Program-made: the position numbers and the translations under genes
DNA from: Rana temporaria
Taxonomy: Eukaryota; Chordata; Amphibia; Anura; Ranidae
NCBI RefSeq assembly: GCF_905171775.1
Contig: NC_053491.1
Location: 136,274,483-136,338,482, forward strand
Direction: 5' to 3'
Length of the DNA: 64,000 nt
Part shown: piece after piece, positions 1 to 10,872 of the stretch
Layout of the letters: each line of letters begins with the position of its first letter
Numbering within the stretch: the first letter of the stretch is position 1
Notes under the pieces: model-generated
What the model saw: the letters and a program-made list of their open reading frames with translations, nothing else
Database searches by the model: none
What the model was told of the DNA's origin: nothing

Positions 1-256
1 TAAAGGTTGACTTTATTTTTTTATTAAAAACACTTTTCTTTTATTGGTCGGATGAAATATGCTAATTTTTTGAGATAGGAATTTTGGGTTTTCATGAGCT
101 GTATGCCAAAATCATCAATATTAAAACAATAAAAAGGCTTGAACTACTTCAGTTGTGTGTAATGAATCTAAAATATATGAAAGTCTAATGTTTATCAGTA
201 CATTACAGAAAATAATGAACTTTATCACAATATGCTAATTTTTTGAGAACCACCTG
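1..256 (+). mobile_element. 3' end of a Tc1/mariner-like element, cut by the window edge
   Basis: This stretch is nearly identical to the right end of the complete Tc1 element at 7203-8716. It includes the internal repeat GAAATATGCTAATTTTTTGAG near 54-74 and the outer repeat CAATATGCTAATTTTTTGAG near 228-247. It ends in AGAACCACCTG followed by TA at 257-258, the expected target dinucleotide. The transposase part lies outside the window. Confidence 0.9.
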
Positions 257-258
257 TA

Positions 259-901
259 ATATACTCTAAATTTTATTTCAAGATAAAATCTGCCTGGTCT
301 CTCCCGCTTAAATTGCAGCCTAATAAAACTTCTTACATAATGTGTATATTTGGTGCGTTGAGTCTGTACTAAAATTCTACCTATTGTCTTTGAAATTATG
401 CACTCTAATTTTTTACATGATAAAAAAAGCCCTGTACAGTATCTCCCTCTTTCATTACAACCAAATCAAGTTGCTCTCTAGCCACTGAACAATATGTGGG
501 TCTGTTGTCTTCTAAAACGATACAGTCTCAAAAGTTTTATTTCAGAACAAAAACTGCTTCATCTTTGGAATAAGGGATTTTGGATTAGAAATATTTTGTG
601 CACTCTGTTTTGACTATTTATTTATTGTTTTTAGACAATACAGTATGGTACTGCAAAAAGAAAAAAGGATTGAAAGGTATACTATGAACCTGTTTTGACA
701 CTTTTTGCTAAAGTTCTAGCTTTATTTTTTAGGAGTTAACTTTCCTACAGCTTTTAGATCTGCTGTGGCTTGTACAATTCAGGCAGCTGGATAAAACAAA
801 ATCAAGTGTCATTGTCTAAACAACCTATAAAACTTTATTTTTAAGTCAATATGTATCAGAACATGGTGCTGCTGCTTTACTTAAGGCAAACAATAATGTA
901 A
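259..901. other. Unassigned AT-rich sequence
   Basis: I see no open frame, repeat terminus or RNA gene here. It is the target DNA between the Tc1 end and the first MITE. Confidence 0.5.
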
Positions 902-1318
902 TGCCCTGTACACACGATAGGTTAGTCTGATGAAAACAGTCTGATGGATTTTTCCATTAGTTATCCGATGAAGCTGACTGATGATCAGTCGTGCCTACAC
1001 ACTATCAGTTAAAAAAACAATCGTGTCAGAACGCAGTGACGTAAAACACAACCACGTGCTGAAAAAAATGAAGTTCAATGCTTCCAAGCATGCCTCGACT
1101 TGATTCTGAGCATGCATGGATTTTTAACCGATGGACGTACCCACAGACGATCGTTTTTTTCTATAGGTTTTTTATCCATCAGATAATTTTAAAACAAGTT
1201 CCTATTTTTTTAACCTATGGATAAATAACCGATGGAGCCCACACACGATCGGTTTGGTCTGATGAAAACGGTCCATCAGACCGTTTTCATCAGACTAACC
1301 TATCGTGTGTACGCAGCA
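902..1318. mobile_element. Harbinger-like MITE, GTACACACGAT termini
   Basis: The terminal inverted repeats run from TGCCCTGTACACACGATAGG to the matching TATCGTGTGTACGCAGCA, followed inward by GTTAGTCTGATGAAAAC and its complement. The left flank is TAA (899-901) and the right flank TAC, so a 3-bp duplication is likely but altered. The inside repeats CGATGGA/TCCATCG motifs and codes for nothing visible. Assignment to PIF/Harbinger rests on the 3-bp duplication seen in sister copies. Confidence 0.75.
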
Positions 1319-1531
1319 TACATAGCCAAAATATGTAATGCCAGAATAGTGTCATCTCTCAAGCATGTAATTGAAAGGAATGATGTTTTTCCAACGTCAC
1401 CCTAGACGCTACATAAAAAGAAGAACCCTCTCCCCACTGTATGGTATTTTAAAAAGAACATTGCATTGGCACATGCCCCTTAATGCCAATGCCCAGCTCC
1501 CTGTGCCCGTTATTTGACCACACCTTGCCTA

Positions 1532-2042
1532 TTAAAGTGGTAGTTCCCCCTCAACAAAAAATTCTAACAATACATTCAGAAGACTGATTACACTGCGGGT
1601 AGGCTGGTCTTTTTTTTTTTTTTTCTTTTGTACATACCTCGATATCGCCGTTTCATCCCTCGGCTTCCGGGTATGATTCTTGTGGGGCTGGGCGTTCCTA
1701 GTTGATTGACGTTCCTCCGACCGACGCATACTTGACGTCACGACTTTCCGAAAGAAGCCGAACGTCGCTGCGCAGGCGCCCTATAGAGCCAACTCTATAT
1801 GGCGCCTGCGCAATGATGTTCGGCTTCTGTCAGAAAGTCGTGACGCACAGTATGCGCCGGTCGGAGGAACGTCAATCAACTAGGTCCAGCAAGAATCATA
1901 CCCGGAAGCCCTGGGATGAAACGGCGATAACGAGGTATGTACGGGGGGGAAAAAAAAAAACCCAGCCTACCCGCAGTGTAATTAGTCTTCTGAATGTATT
2001 GTTATAATTTTTTTTTTTTTTTAGGGGGAACCTCCACTTTAA
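1532..2042. mobile_element. TTAA-flanked palindromic MITE (piggyBac-like)
   Basis: TTAA lies at both ends (1532-1535 and 2039-2042), with TIRs TTAAAGTGG and CCACTTTAA. Almost the whole element is a palindrome centred near 1790. The arms carry a run of about 25 bp around TCTTCTGAATGTATTGTTA, then GGGTAGGCTGG, then CATACCCGGAAG-type sequence, then CTCCGACCG. TTAA duplication is the hallmark of piggyBac-type insertion, but no transposase is present to confirm it. The core shares CGACCGGCGCATAC-type sequence with the larger palindrome at 37105-37701. Confidence 0.8.
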
Positions 2043-2514
2043 CTGTAAAAACTTATTTTAAAGATATGCCCTTCTGACATTAACCGGGTTCGGGCCATAT
2101 ATTCAAACTTTACAATGAGCTCAACAAGACCCTGTAAACCTAACCTAGCTACGAATCAGGTTGTAAAATGTACTAAAGTAACCAGTAGATTGTTGTCTTG
2201 TACTGTGTTGCTGTGGGACTGCATAGATATGCTCTCTGGAGATCACTGCCTCCTCTGATGTTACATTTCACGTGGTACAATGAAGTCTAATTATTTTTAA
2301 ATCCATGTTAGCCAAAGATACTGAGCAATTATTTTTCAAAATAACATTAGAACAAAGAACATTAGTTAATGTGATATATATGCTCATTAGGCACTGCTGT
2401 TGAAAGAACATTGTCTCTAAAGTGGTACATTTTCCATAACTTTGTAAATGAAAATTTACAAACTGATAAATACTGTCAAAAACAATAGGAATGCTGAAAG
2501 AGTGCTAGAACTCA

Positions 2515-3018
2515 TTAAAGGGGTTGTAAAGGAAAAACATTTTTTTTTTCATAATAAGCATCCTTTACCTGCAGACATTCCTCTTTTCACTTCCTCATTG
2601 TTCGTTTTTGCTCAGAAGTTGCTCTATTTCTTCTCTGTTCTGTTTACTTCCTGCTTGTCTGATTTTACTCACCACCGTGATGGGAGGCTTTTCTGCGGTG
2701 GTCAGTAACGTGCTCACCCCCTCCTGGGAACTACATCTGTGTGGCAGGACGCTCTCTACGTGTTAGAGACTTCAAGGAGGTGTGAATTACTGGGCGTGCA
2801 GCAATGCATACTGGGAAATGTAGTTCTTACATGAATGAGCACTGCAAACCAGGAAGTGAATGAGAGAACAAAAACTAGAACGCCGGAGTTGATATAGATG
2901 AAGGAATTTAATAGGTATTTACTCGTTTTTTAACAGAATCATTACACTATTCTGTCTGTCTACCTTGCAGACATTAATTTTAGGCAAATTTTTTTTTTTT
3001 CCTTTACAACTCCTTTAA
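2515..3018. mobile_element. TTAA-flanked MITE, TTAAAGGGGTTGTAAAGG type
   Basis: The left end TTAAAGGGGTTGTAAAGG (2515) is mirrored by CCTTTACAACTCCTTTAA (ending 3018), with TTAA on both sides. The interior contains inverted segments around CACTTCCT and AGGAAGTG and a GGAACTACAT/ATGTAGTTC pair. A sister copy lies at 32194-32696. The small open frames inside are palindrome artefacts. Confidence 0.8.
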
Positions 3019-3372
3019 GGTAACATCTGCTACTTTATGTGCCAGTTATCATAATGTTGTATTGCTTAGTTGCACTGTTATAACAAAGTATTGTAGAATT
3101 AAAATATATACCATAAGAACCAAGAGCAGGAAAGATTTAATGAAGTAAAGCAGTGTTATGTAGGATGACCTTAAAATATTAGATTAAAGAAGACCTTTCA
3201 TTTTCAAAAAATGAAAGGCTTAAAATACCTGCTTTCTATAATTATGCTTGTGTGGCTGTCATATCATTTTTCAATAACCTATTTAAAAAACTAGAATACT
3301 TTACACCTTCAACATTTACAAATCCTTTAAGTGAACCTTTTACCAACCCACTAAAGTATCAGGACAGAAATA

Positions 3373-3453
<81 letters not shown>

Positions 3454-3696
3454 CCATGGCTGTCCATCGGTGTTTGTATGTAATCACACATGGAGCAATT
3501 AGCTGCTGTAAGGGACAGATGATCACCCCTGGACACAAGCAGATTACACATAGGGGAAATCATCTGTCTCTAACTGCAACTAATTGATCTATGTGTGATA
3601 GCAGCTGCAGCTGTCCATTGGTGTTATCAGCCTGTCATTGCTTTGTACAGGCAGAGAGGCCACAACTGTCCATATCCACCTGCAATACCTTGCACC
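3019..3696. other. Unassigned sequence with a TA microsatellite
   Basis: No coding signal is visible. The notable content is the (TA)n run at 3376-3450, flanked by partly inverted GATCACCCCTGG/CTGTCTCTAACTGC sequence with no clean termini. Confidence 0.5.
3376..3450. repeat. (TA)n microsatellite
   Basis: An uninterrupted alternating TA tract of about 75 bp. Frames through it give poly-Ile-Tyr and are meaningless. Confidence 0.97.
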
Positions 3697-4166
3697 TTAA
3701 AATGATACTATAGGTTCGTTTTTAATTTTTTTAAATAACAAACATGTCATACTTGCCTCCACTGTGCAGCTCGTTTTGCACAGTGTGGCCCCGAACGCCG
3801 TTTTCTGGGGTCCCCCAGGGGCTCTCTCGTCTCCTTCCCACATTAGATAACCCCCTCTGGGAAGCGATTTCCCTAGGGGGTTACCTTGCGGGCGTGCTCC
3901 TGAGTCCTACTTTCGGAGTCAATAGCTGCCGAATGGCACCTGCGTCATTGGATTTGATTGACAGCAGTGGGAGCCAATGGCTGCGCTGCTATCAATCTAT
4001 CCAATGAAGAGCCGAGAACCCCAGGCAAAGATCCAGCGCCTTCTTGACGCAGGACTTCCAGGGCTCAGGTAAGTTAAACAGGCGGGGGGCTGGTAATAGA
4101 TGTTTTTTCACCTTACTGCATAGGATGCAGTAAGGTGAAAAAACAGGAGGGTTTACAACCCCTTTT
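3697..4166. mobile_element. TTAA-flanked MITE, TTAAAATGATACTA type
   Basis: It starts TTAAAATGATACTATAGG and ends GGTTTACAACCCCTTTT (the right TTAA has decayed). It contains TTTGATTGACAGCAGTGGGAG, and near the right end the hairpin CTTACTGCATAGGATGCAGTAAG (4113-4135). The same right end, inverted, follows another element at 41627-41745. The family pattern is recognised from memory as a common frog repeat. Confidence 0.7.
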
Positions 4167-4312
4167 GGACCCAAATGTGTCTGGTTCATATGAGCATACA
4201 GGCCACCATAGAGCGGTGTTCAAAGACAGGAAGAAAACCACCAAAATGCCTGTAAAAGTGGAGTTTTTGACACCCAGTGTGCATGAGGTCTGATGACGTC
4301 ACATTGCATTAA

Positions 4313-4615
4313 GACCCCTTTCACACTGGGGCCGTTTTCAGGTGTTTTAGCGCTGGAAATAGCCTCTGTTAAGCACCTGAAAACCGCCTCCCATTCATTC
4401 AAGTGTGACTTTTCACACTGGGGCAGTGCGCTTGTGGGGCGTTCCTGAAAAGTCCTGCAAGACGCATCTTTGGGCTCCCAAAATGCCTTATTCATTGGAA
4501 TGAATGGGCAGTGCTTCCAAAGCGCTGCAACGCAGGAGTTTTTAACCCCTTCTTTGGGGTAAAAAGCAACCGCTAGAGGCTGAAAAGGGCCACTAAAATG
4601 AGTGTGAAAGGGGTC
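4313..4615. mobile_element. Harbinger-like MITE, CCCCTTTCACACTGGGG type
   Basis: GACCCCTTTCACACTGGGGC at the left is mirrored by GAGTGTGAAAGGGGTC at the right. A perfect 3-bp duplication TAA flanks it (4310-4312 and 4616-4618). The interior is rich in GCGCTG/CAGCGC-like motifs. The 303-bp length and 3-bp TSD fit PIF/Harbinger MITEs. Confidence 0.82.
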
Positions 4616-5415
4616 TAAAATGTTTTGATCAAAGTGTTTTCCAGCTACGTACACAAAAGCATTAAAAGAATAGAACTACGTATGTGTAAAAAAAACATGT
4701 TTTAGCAGGTCCTCAACTTGGTCAATTTACAATTCTTTTTTTGCATCGGTTGCATTTTATTTATAGATGAACTACAAGGACTAGAAGGACAATGGTTTAT
4801 ACAATAAAATGTGTGTTTTCATTAAGAGCTAGCATTTTATATATTTCTGCAAGCCTGCCTAAAATACAGCAGTTTTAAATGTTTGTATTTTTTCAAAAGA
4901 GATGAGTCAAGCACATTGGGATGTTATTTGACCCTCCCCAACCACAGAGATCAGTTTCCAACAGTGTAAGTGCAATTAGGAATTTTACAGTTGACTAGCT
5001 GTGTGAACACACATAAAAAATGTAGCTTTATTAAAGGAGCAGCAAGGAAAAATGTATGTTATATATCTATTGCTTGATGCCACTGTTTGGATTATGTTTA
5101 AATCTAGCCTCATACACGGGTCACAATCATATGGGTTCACAGACTCTTTCCACATTCAGGAGGGTAAAGCCACTCAAGGGGCTGTGTAGACGATCTTTTG
5201 TTCACATCACATAGGTTTTCACATTCCTTACAAGTCTATGGGAATGCACAACCTGCTTAAAGCAAAACTACACTGTAGTTACCATGTTGACATTCCTTTT
5301 TGATGCATTCCACATAAACCTTTATATGTAGTTGTTGTGTAGCATCGCTGATAGTAAGAAATTCAATGTTATCATCACTGATGGTTTTTCAATAGGGAGC
5401 ATTGTGCAACACATA
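4616..5415. other. Unassigned sequence
   Basis: AT-rich DNA without recognisable repeat ends or coding potential. Confidence 0.5.
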
Positions 5416-5772
5416 TTAAAGCGGACCATCAGTAATTTTTTTTTTACGTCCCATCTATTAAATCTTCTGCCCTTGTTGTTTTACTTTGCACAGTAAAACA
5501 TTATTTTTTTCTTCTACCAGTAAATATCTTATACAGCCCACTTCCTGTTTCTTGTCTGGTAAAAAGCCTAGGCTTATGACATCATGCACAGCATGAAGGG
5601 AGGGAAGATGAGTCATGAGAGAACCGATGAGAGCTGCAGGGCTGGAGGTGTGTGTCTGTGTAAATCCAGGAAGTGAACAGGCAGCAGCTTCAGCTGCCCA
5701 CAGTTAAAATGGCTGCAGCCAGACTCAGTGGAGGGAGATTTCTGCAGCATATTTGGCAAGTACAGGATCACA

Positions 5773-5853
<81 letters not shown>

Positions 5854-5930
5854 GCAAAGTGGTTGGAGGGAAGCTTCAGAATGGCAAAGATATTTCTAAC
5901 ACAAATTATTTGAGCAGACTGCAGTTTTAA
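5416..5930. mobile_element. TTAA-flanked MITE, TTAAAGCGGACC type
   Basis: It begins TTAAAGCGGACCATCAG and ends GACTGCAGTTTTAA. TTAA sits at each side, though the terminal inverted match is short and the right end partly decayed. An internal (TA)n tract at 5773-5850 splits it. Short open frames across the TA tract are not genes. Confidence 0.6.
5773..5850. repeat. (TA)n microsatellite
   Basis: About 78 bp of alternating TA inside a MITE. Such tracts recur in this position type across the window. Confidence 0.97.
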
Positions 5931-6070
5931 AATAGGATTTGCTCAAACATTGGTGGTGCAATAAACAGTAATATTGCTGTGTTCAGTTCTAATTGGGACA
6001 CATCATGTATGAACCTACTAATGAACATGTACTTGTGTGTGTTTTTAGGCATGGGTATTTTACACAGTTA

Positions 6071-6340
6071 GGTCTCGTACACACGACCAAGTTCCTCGGC
6101 AAAAACCAGCAAGAAACTTGCTGGGAGATATTTTTTTTGCCGAGGAAACCAGTCGTGTGTACACTGTCGTCGAGGAAACTGTCGAGAAACTCGACGAGCC
6201 AAAAAGAGAGCATGTTCTCTATTTCCTTGATGGGAATGGAGAAAATTGGCTTGTCGAGCTTCTCGACGGCTTCACAAGGAACTCGACGAGCAAAACGATG
6301 TGTTTCGCCCGTCGAGTTTTTCGGTCGTGTGTACGAGGCC
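6071..6340. mobile_element. Harbinger-like MITE, CTCGTACACACGACC type, copy 1
   Basis: TIRs are GGTCTCGTACACACGACC and GGTCGTGTGTACGAGGCC, flanked by TTA (left) and TCA (right). The interior is built from repeated CTCGACGAG/TTCTCGAC words around the conserved GAGAGCATGTTCTCTATTTC. Three sister copies lie at 30887-31150, 45640-45909 and 51413-51679. An open frame across the element is a by-product of these repeats. Confidence 0.88.
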
Positions 6341-6343
6341 TCA

Positions 6344-6763
6344 GGCTAATTTCATACTGGGGCCGACAGTGCGTTTGCGCTAAAGCGCCACTCGTTTTAG
6401 CAGCGCTTTAGCGCTGTTTAAGCGGCGCTCTTTGGCCATTAGGGGGGTGCTTTTATCCCCCGCTAGCGGCCGAAGAAGGGGTCAAAAGCGCCCGTGTTGC
6501 AGTGCTTCCGAAGTGTTTTTCAGGCGCTGCCCATTCTTTGCACTGGGTAGGGGCATTTTGGGAGTGCTGTATACAGCGCTGCCAAAACTGCCCCAAAGAT
6601 GCTACATGCAGGACTTTTTCTAACGTCCCGCAAGCGCACCACCCCAGTGTGAGAGCACTCAGGCTTTCACATCCTGGGACATGGGAGACAGTTTTCAGAT
6701 GCTTTACGGCCGCTATTTCTAGCCTTTAAAACGCCAGAAAACTGCCTCAGTGTAAAAGGGGTC
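6344..6763. mobile_element. Harbinger-like MITE, CACACTGGGG type, abutting the previous one
   Basis: It starts GGCTAATTTCATACTGGGGC and ends CAGTGTAAAAGGGGTC, with an exact TCA duplication at 6341-6343 and 6764-6766. The left TCA is also the right flank of the preceding MITE, so the two elements share one target triplet. The interior holds AGCGCTTTAGCGCT-type palindromes. Related to the copies at 4313 and 13497. Confidence 0.78.
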
Positions 6764-7202
6764 TCACATTACTTCAGCTTGGACCAAGGTACTGTGCACT
6801 GTATATACTATGCCTAGCATATCCCCCCCCTGGAAGATGTAAATCACTAAAGTTGACACCACGTAGACTCCAGTGATCTCCACTTGTTACCAGGTCCTAT
6901 GCCGAGTGGATGCCCCGCTGCATTCTGAACATAGGATGTCAGCCGCTGGCCACAGGCGCCATTCAGAGAATGCTTTGCCTCACTTTATTTGAAAAAAAAA
7001 AAGGCCAGTAAATCTTGTAAAGTCTTGTTCACACGTACGGGTTTCCCGGGTGACTTTTTACCACTGAGGGGAAAGCTAAGAACCTACTCAGTCAGTCTTT
7101 CCCCCTACACACGGCCTGGTTTCCCGACAGGAAAACTGCCATGAGAGCTTTGGTCGGGAATCCCGGACGTGTGTAGGCTCCACTGCAATCTTTCCCCATA
7201 TA

Positions 7203-8716
7203 CAGGTGGTTCTGTAAAAAAAAATTAGCATATTGTGATAAAGTTCATTATTTTCTGTAATGTACTGATAAACATTAGACTTTCATATATTTTAGATTCA
7301 TTACACACAACTGAAGTAGTTCAAGCCTTTTTATTGTTTTAATATTGATGATTTTGGTTCTCTAAACGAGCTCTTAACCTAATCATCTGAATCAACTATT
7401 TAACTCTAAACACCTGCAAAAGATTCCTGAGGCTTTTAAAAACTCCCAGCCTGGTTCATTACTCCAAACCGCAATCATTGGTAAGACTGCCGACCTGACT
7501 GCTGTCCAGAAGGCCATCATTGACACCCTCAAGCAAGAGGGTAAGACACAGAAAGAAATTTCTGAACGAATAGGCTGTTCCCAGAGTGCTGTATCAAGGC
7601 ACCTCAGTGGGAAGGAAAAAGTGTGGCAGAAAATGCTGCACAACGAGAAGAGGTAACCGGACCCTGAGGAAGATTGTGGAGAAGGACCGATTCCAGACCT
7701 TGGGGGACCTGCGGAAGCAGTGGACTGAGTCTGGAGTAGAAACATCCAGAGCCACCGTGTGCAGGAAATGGGCTACAGGTGCCGCATTCCCCAGGTCAAG
7801 CCACTTTTGAACCAGAAACAGCGGCAGAAGCGCCTGACCTGGGCTACAGAGAAGCAACACTGGACTGTTGCTCGGTGGTCCAAAGTACTTTTTTCGGATG
7901 AAAGCAAATTTTGCATGTCATTCGGTAATCAAGGTGCCAGAGTCTGGAGGAAGACTGGGGAGAGGGAAATGCCAAAATGCCTGAAGTCCAGTGTCAAGTA
8001 CCCACAGTCAGTGATGGTCTGGGGTGCCATGTCAGCTGCTGGTGTTGGTCCACTGTGTTTTATCAAGGGCAGGGTGAATGCAGCTAGCTATCAGGAGATT
8101 TTGGAGCACTTCATGCTTCTATCTGCTGAAAAGCTTTATGGAGATGAAGATTTCATTTTTCAGCACGACCTGGCACCTGCTCACAGTGCCAAAACCACTG
8201 GTAAATGGTTTACTGACCATGGTATTACTGTGCTCAATTGGCCTGCCATAGAGAATCTGTGGGATATTGGGAAGAGAAAGTTGAGAGACGCAAGACCCAA
8301 CACTCTGGATGAGCTTAAGGCCGCTACCGAAGCATCCTGGGCCTCCATAACACCTCAGCAGTGCCACAGGCTGATTGCCTCCATGCCACGCCGCATTGAA
8401 ACAGTAATATCTGCAAAAGGATTCCCGACCAAGTATTGAGTGCATAACTGAACATAATTATTTGAAGGTTGACTTTTTTTTTTATTAAAAACACTTTTCT
8501 TTTATTAGTCGGATGAAATATGCTAATTTTTTGAGATAGGAATTTGGGGTTTTCATGAGCTGTATGCCAAAATCATCAATATTAAAACAATAAAAGGCTT
8601 GAACTACTTCAGTTGTGTGTAATGAATCTAAAATATATGAAAGTCTAATATTTATCAGTACATTACAGAAAATAATGAACTTTATCACAATATGCTAATT
8701 TTTTGAGAACCACCTG
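7203..8716 (+). mobile_element. Tc1/mariner-like element, full length but decayed
   Basis: CAGGTGGTTCT and AGAACCACCTG form the ends, flanked by TA at 7201-7202 and 8717-8718. The terminal inverted repeat matches over about 160 bp. The right end shows the inverted-repeat/direct-repeat layout (inner ATATGCTAATTTTTTGAGA near 8519, outer near 8694). The left end lacks the inner direct repeat because the sequence after GATGATTTTGG diverges. About 1.5 kb long, normal for Tc1, with one broken transposase gene. Confidence 0.95.
7477..8439 (+). pseudogene. Tc1-like transposase, frameshifted and deleted
   Basis: Tc1 transposases bind the TIRs and cut and paste the element at TA. The expected start ATG reads ATT (7477), just before GKTADLTAVQKAIIDTL. 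The N-terminal helix-turn-helix (CSQSAVSRHL) is in frame 1, the next part (RTLRKIVEKDRFQTL) in frame 2, and the rest from about 7759 back in frame 1, so two small deletions have occurred. A TAA at 7654-7656 closes the first frame. The catalytic domain retains the first Asp (LFSDESKF), the second Asp (FQHDLAPAH) and the Glu (IENLW). A deletion of about 21 bp before IENLW removes the NSPDLNP-type segment, so the D34E spacing is lost. It ends KGFPTKY plus TGA at 8437-8439. Non-functional. Confidence 0.95.
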
Positions 8717-9133
8717 TATAAACTGCTGGGTTAAAAACTGCCGGGAATCCCGGTGGTAAAAAAGAAGACATGTTCTCATTTTTCCCACTGTGATTCCCGC
8801 CGGTTTTCCTTTCCAGTTTACCCGGCCAAAAGCTGTCATGCCAGTTTTCCCGATGGGAAAACTGGTCATGTACGAAGCATCAGAGAAGCCTTTTCTGTAT
8901 AGGTGTGGTGCATTCTGTGATTACCTGAGCCCTGCTGATTCTCCTGGTAGAGCAAATTCATGCCTTCTGCAGACTACCTGCACTGCACACAGACACTGCC
9001 AAACACACATGCAGACCCTTGAGCTTGTTTGTTGAATTGACATGCATTTGGCAGCGTCTGTGTAGACTGTTGGCTTGCTTTTAAGCAACCTTAATTTGTA
9101 CTGTAACAAGTGGCACTTTTAGACATGTGCAGA

Positions 9134-10388
9134 AACATTTGTTTCGTTTTAATTAGTTATTTACATTAAAAAAATCCGTTAAATTTGTTTTCGGAAATCG
9201 TTTTGTTGGCCTTCGAGTCTATTTTAAAAGGTTTTTGAATCAATTTCAAATAGTTTTCGAATAGTTTTAAATTTATAATCGTTTTCCAATTTCCAAAGAC
9301 AATAAAATAAAATAGAAAATAAAGGAATAGAATAGAGAAAAATAGAATAGAACAGAAAAGAATATCGCAGAAAATAAAATAATAGAATATAATAGAGTAA
9401 AACAGAACACAACAGAAAATAAAACAATAGCATGAAATAGAATAAAATAGAATAGAAATGAATAGAATGAAAAAAATAGAATGTCTTCTGAATGTCTTCT
9501 GAAATTCGAATAGAAAAGAATAGATTAAAAAAACAATAGAATATAAATAATATAACCATTTCCCAAAATTTAAATAGAATCAATTCAAATTTGAATAGAA
9601 TAGAATACAAAATAATAGATTAGAATAGAAAAAAACAATATAATAGAATATAAAGAATATAACCATCTTCCTATTTGTATCTATTCGTTTGTATTCTATT
9701 CAAATTGATTCTATTTGAATTTTAGGAAATTGTTCTATTCTTTCTATTTTATTTTATTCTATTGTTTTTTTAATTCCATTATTTTTCTATTTGTTTATTC
9801 TATTCTTTTCTATTACATTTTATTTTATGTTCTGTTCTGTTCTTTTCTATTCTTTACTATTTAAATTCATAAGATGATTATATTATATTCTATTCTATTG
9901 TGTTTTCTAGTCTATTCAAATCTATTCTATTCAAATTCGAATTGATTCTATTTGGATTTGGGGATTTGTTTTAATGCTATTCTTTTATAGTCTATTCTAT
10001 TTTTTTCTAGTCTATTTTTTTCTATTCTTATATATTCAAATTGAAATGTATTCTATTTGAAATTCAAACTTCAGAAGAGGGTTATATTTTATTATTTTAT
10101 TTTTTTTATTCTATTTTATTCATTTCTATTCAATTTTTTTCTGTTTTACTATATTCTAGTCTTTTATTTTCTGTTATATTCCTTTCTGTTCTATTTTTTT
10201 TTTCCATTCTATCTTTTTTTTCTATTCTATTGTATTCTCTTTGGAAATTGGAAAATTATTCAAATTTGAAAACTATTTGAAATCGAATTGAATTTGAATT
10301 TCATCTAAATAAATTTTTTCTCGTTATTTCGGATCCGTTTAACTACGGTACTATTGTAATTCATAAATTCGGATACATCCGAATTACA
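9134..10388. repeat. Foldback of degenerate AATAGA / TCTATT repeats
   Basis: The left half (about 9295-9660) is purine-rich AATAGAATAGAA-type sequence. The right half (about 9665-10240) is its complement, TTCTATTCTATT. Outer arms also match inversely: CAATTTCCAAAGA at 9287-9299 against TCTTTGGAAATTGG at 10239. It resembles a foldback transposon or an inverted duplication of a pentanucleotide satellite. The small frames seen here (Phe/Tyr/Leu-rich) come from low complexity. Confidence 0.75.
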
Positions 10389-10734
10389 AAAAATTACTTT
10401 GCTAAACCTATGAAAATAGAGAGAGATGGGGCTGGTGATTTATGGATACCTATGCACATATGAATGTAATAAAAGGGGGCAGCAGCATGTACAGCTTGTT
10501 CTCAGTGAAATGTTATAGTCCACTTTTGTTATGATATGATAAGAAATATGCAAAGTATTTGATTTACTCAAGGCAAATAGACTGTGCGCTCTACAAGTGC
10601 AGTTGTTCTAGAGCTTAATAAAGTACCGTATATACTTGAGTATAAGTCGACCCGAATATAAGCCGAGGCACCTAATTTTACCACGAAAAACTGGGAAAGC
10701 GTATTGACTCCGAGTATAAGCCTAGGGTGTCCAT

Positions 10735-10850
10735 CTGCATGCCTCACTGTGCCTCACTTTGCCTCACTGTGTCCATGTGCATGCCTCGCTGTGCCCATGC
10801 CTCGCTGTGCCCATGCCTCACTGTGCCCATGCCTCACTATGTCTATGACT
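10735..10850. repeat. Short minisatellite, unit about 14 bp (GCCTCACTGTGCCC)
   Basis: Imperfect tandem copies of GCCTCRCTGTGCCCAT, with one variant CCTCACTTTG. It lies inside the nested TA-flanked element and matches a local Ala/Cys-rich frame that is not a gene. Confidence 0.75.
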
Positions 10851-10872
10851 AGACTGATGTTTAACATGGGAG

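Larger units (their letters stand above)
7021..8879. mobile_element. Harbinger-like MITE (GGGAATCCCGG type) interrupted by a Tc1 element
   Basis: The left part, 7021-7202, begins AGTCTTGTTCACACGTACGG. The right part, 8717-8879, ends CTGGTCATGTACGAAGCA. Together they match the uninterrupted copy at 49678-50044, sharing TTCCCGACGGGAAAACTGC-like and GGCCGGGAATCCCGG motifs. TAA and TCA flank the composite. The Tc1 element at 7203-8716 sits in the middle and is therefore younger. Confidence 0.8.

Noticed and set aside
3252..3587. Frames with long Ile-Tyr runs, here and at 5673-5930 and 27983-28165
   Set aside because: They are translations of TA microsatellites.
4220..4654. 144-residue minus-strand frame
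   Set aside because: It spans the Harbinger-like MITE at 4313-4615, whose non-coding nature is shown by related copies.
5993..6349. 118-residue frame
   Set aside because: It lies almost entirely in the MITE at 6071-6340 and its flank. The reverse strand is also open because the element is palindromic and built from repeated words.
9224..10290. Phe/Tyr/Leu-rich frames suggesting membrane proteins
   Set aside because: Low-complexity TTCTATT repeats; both halves are inverse copies of one another.
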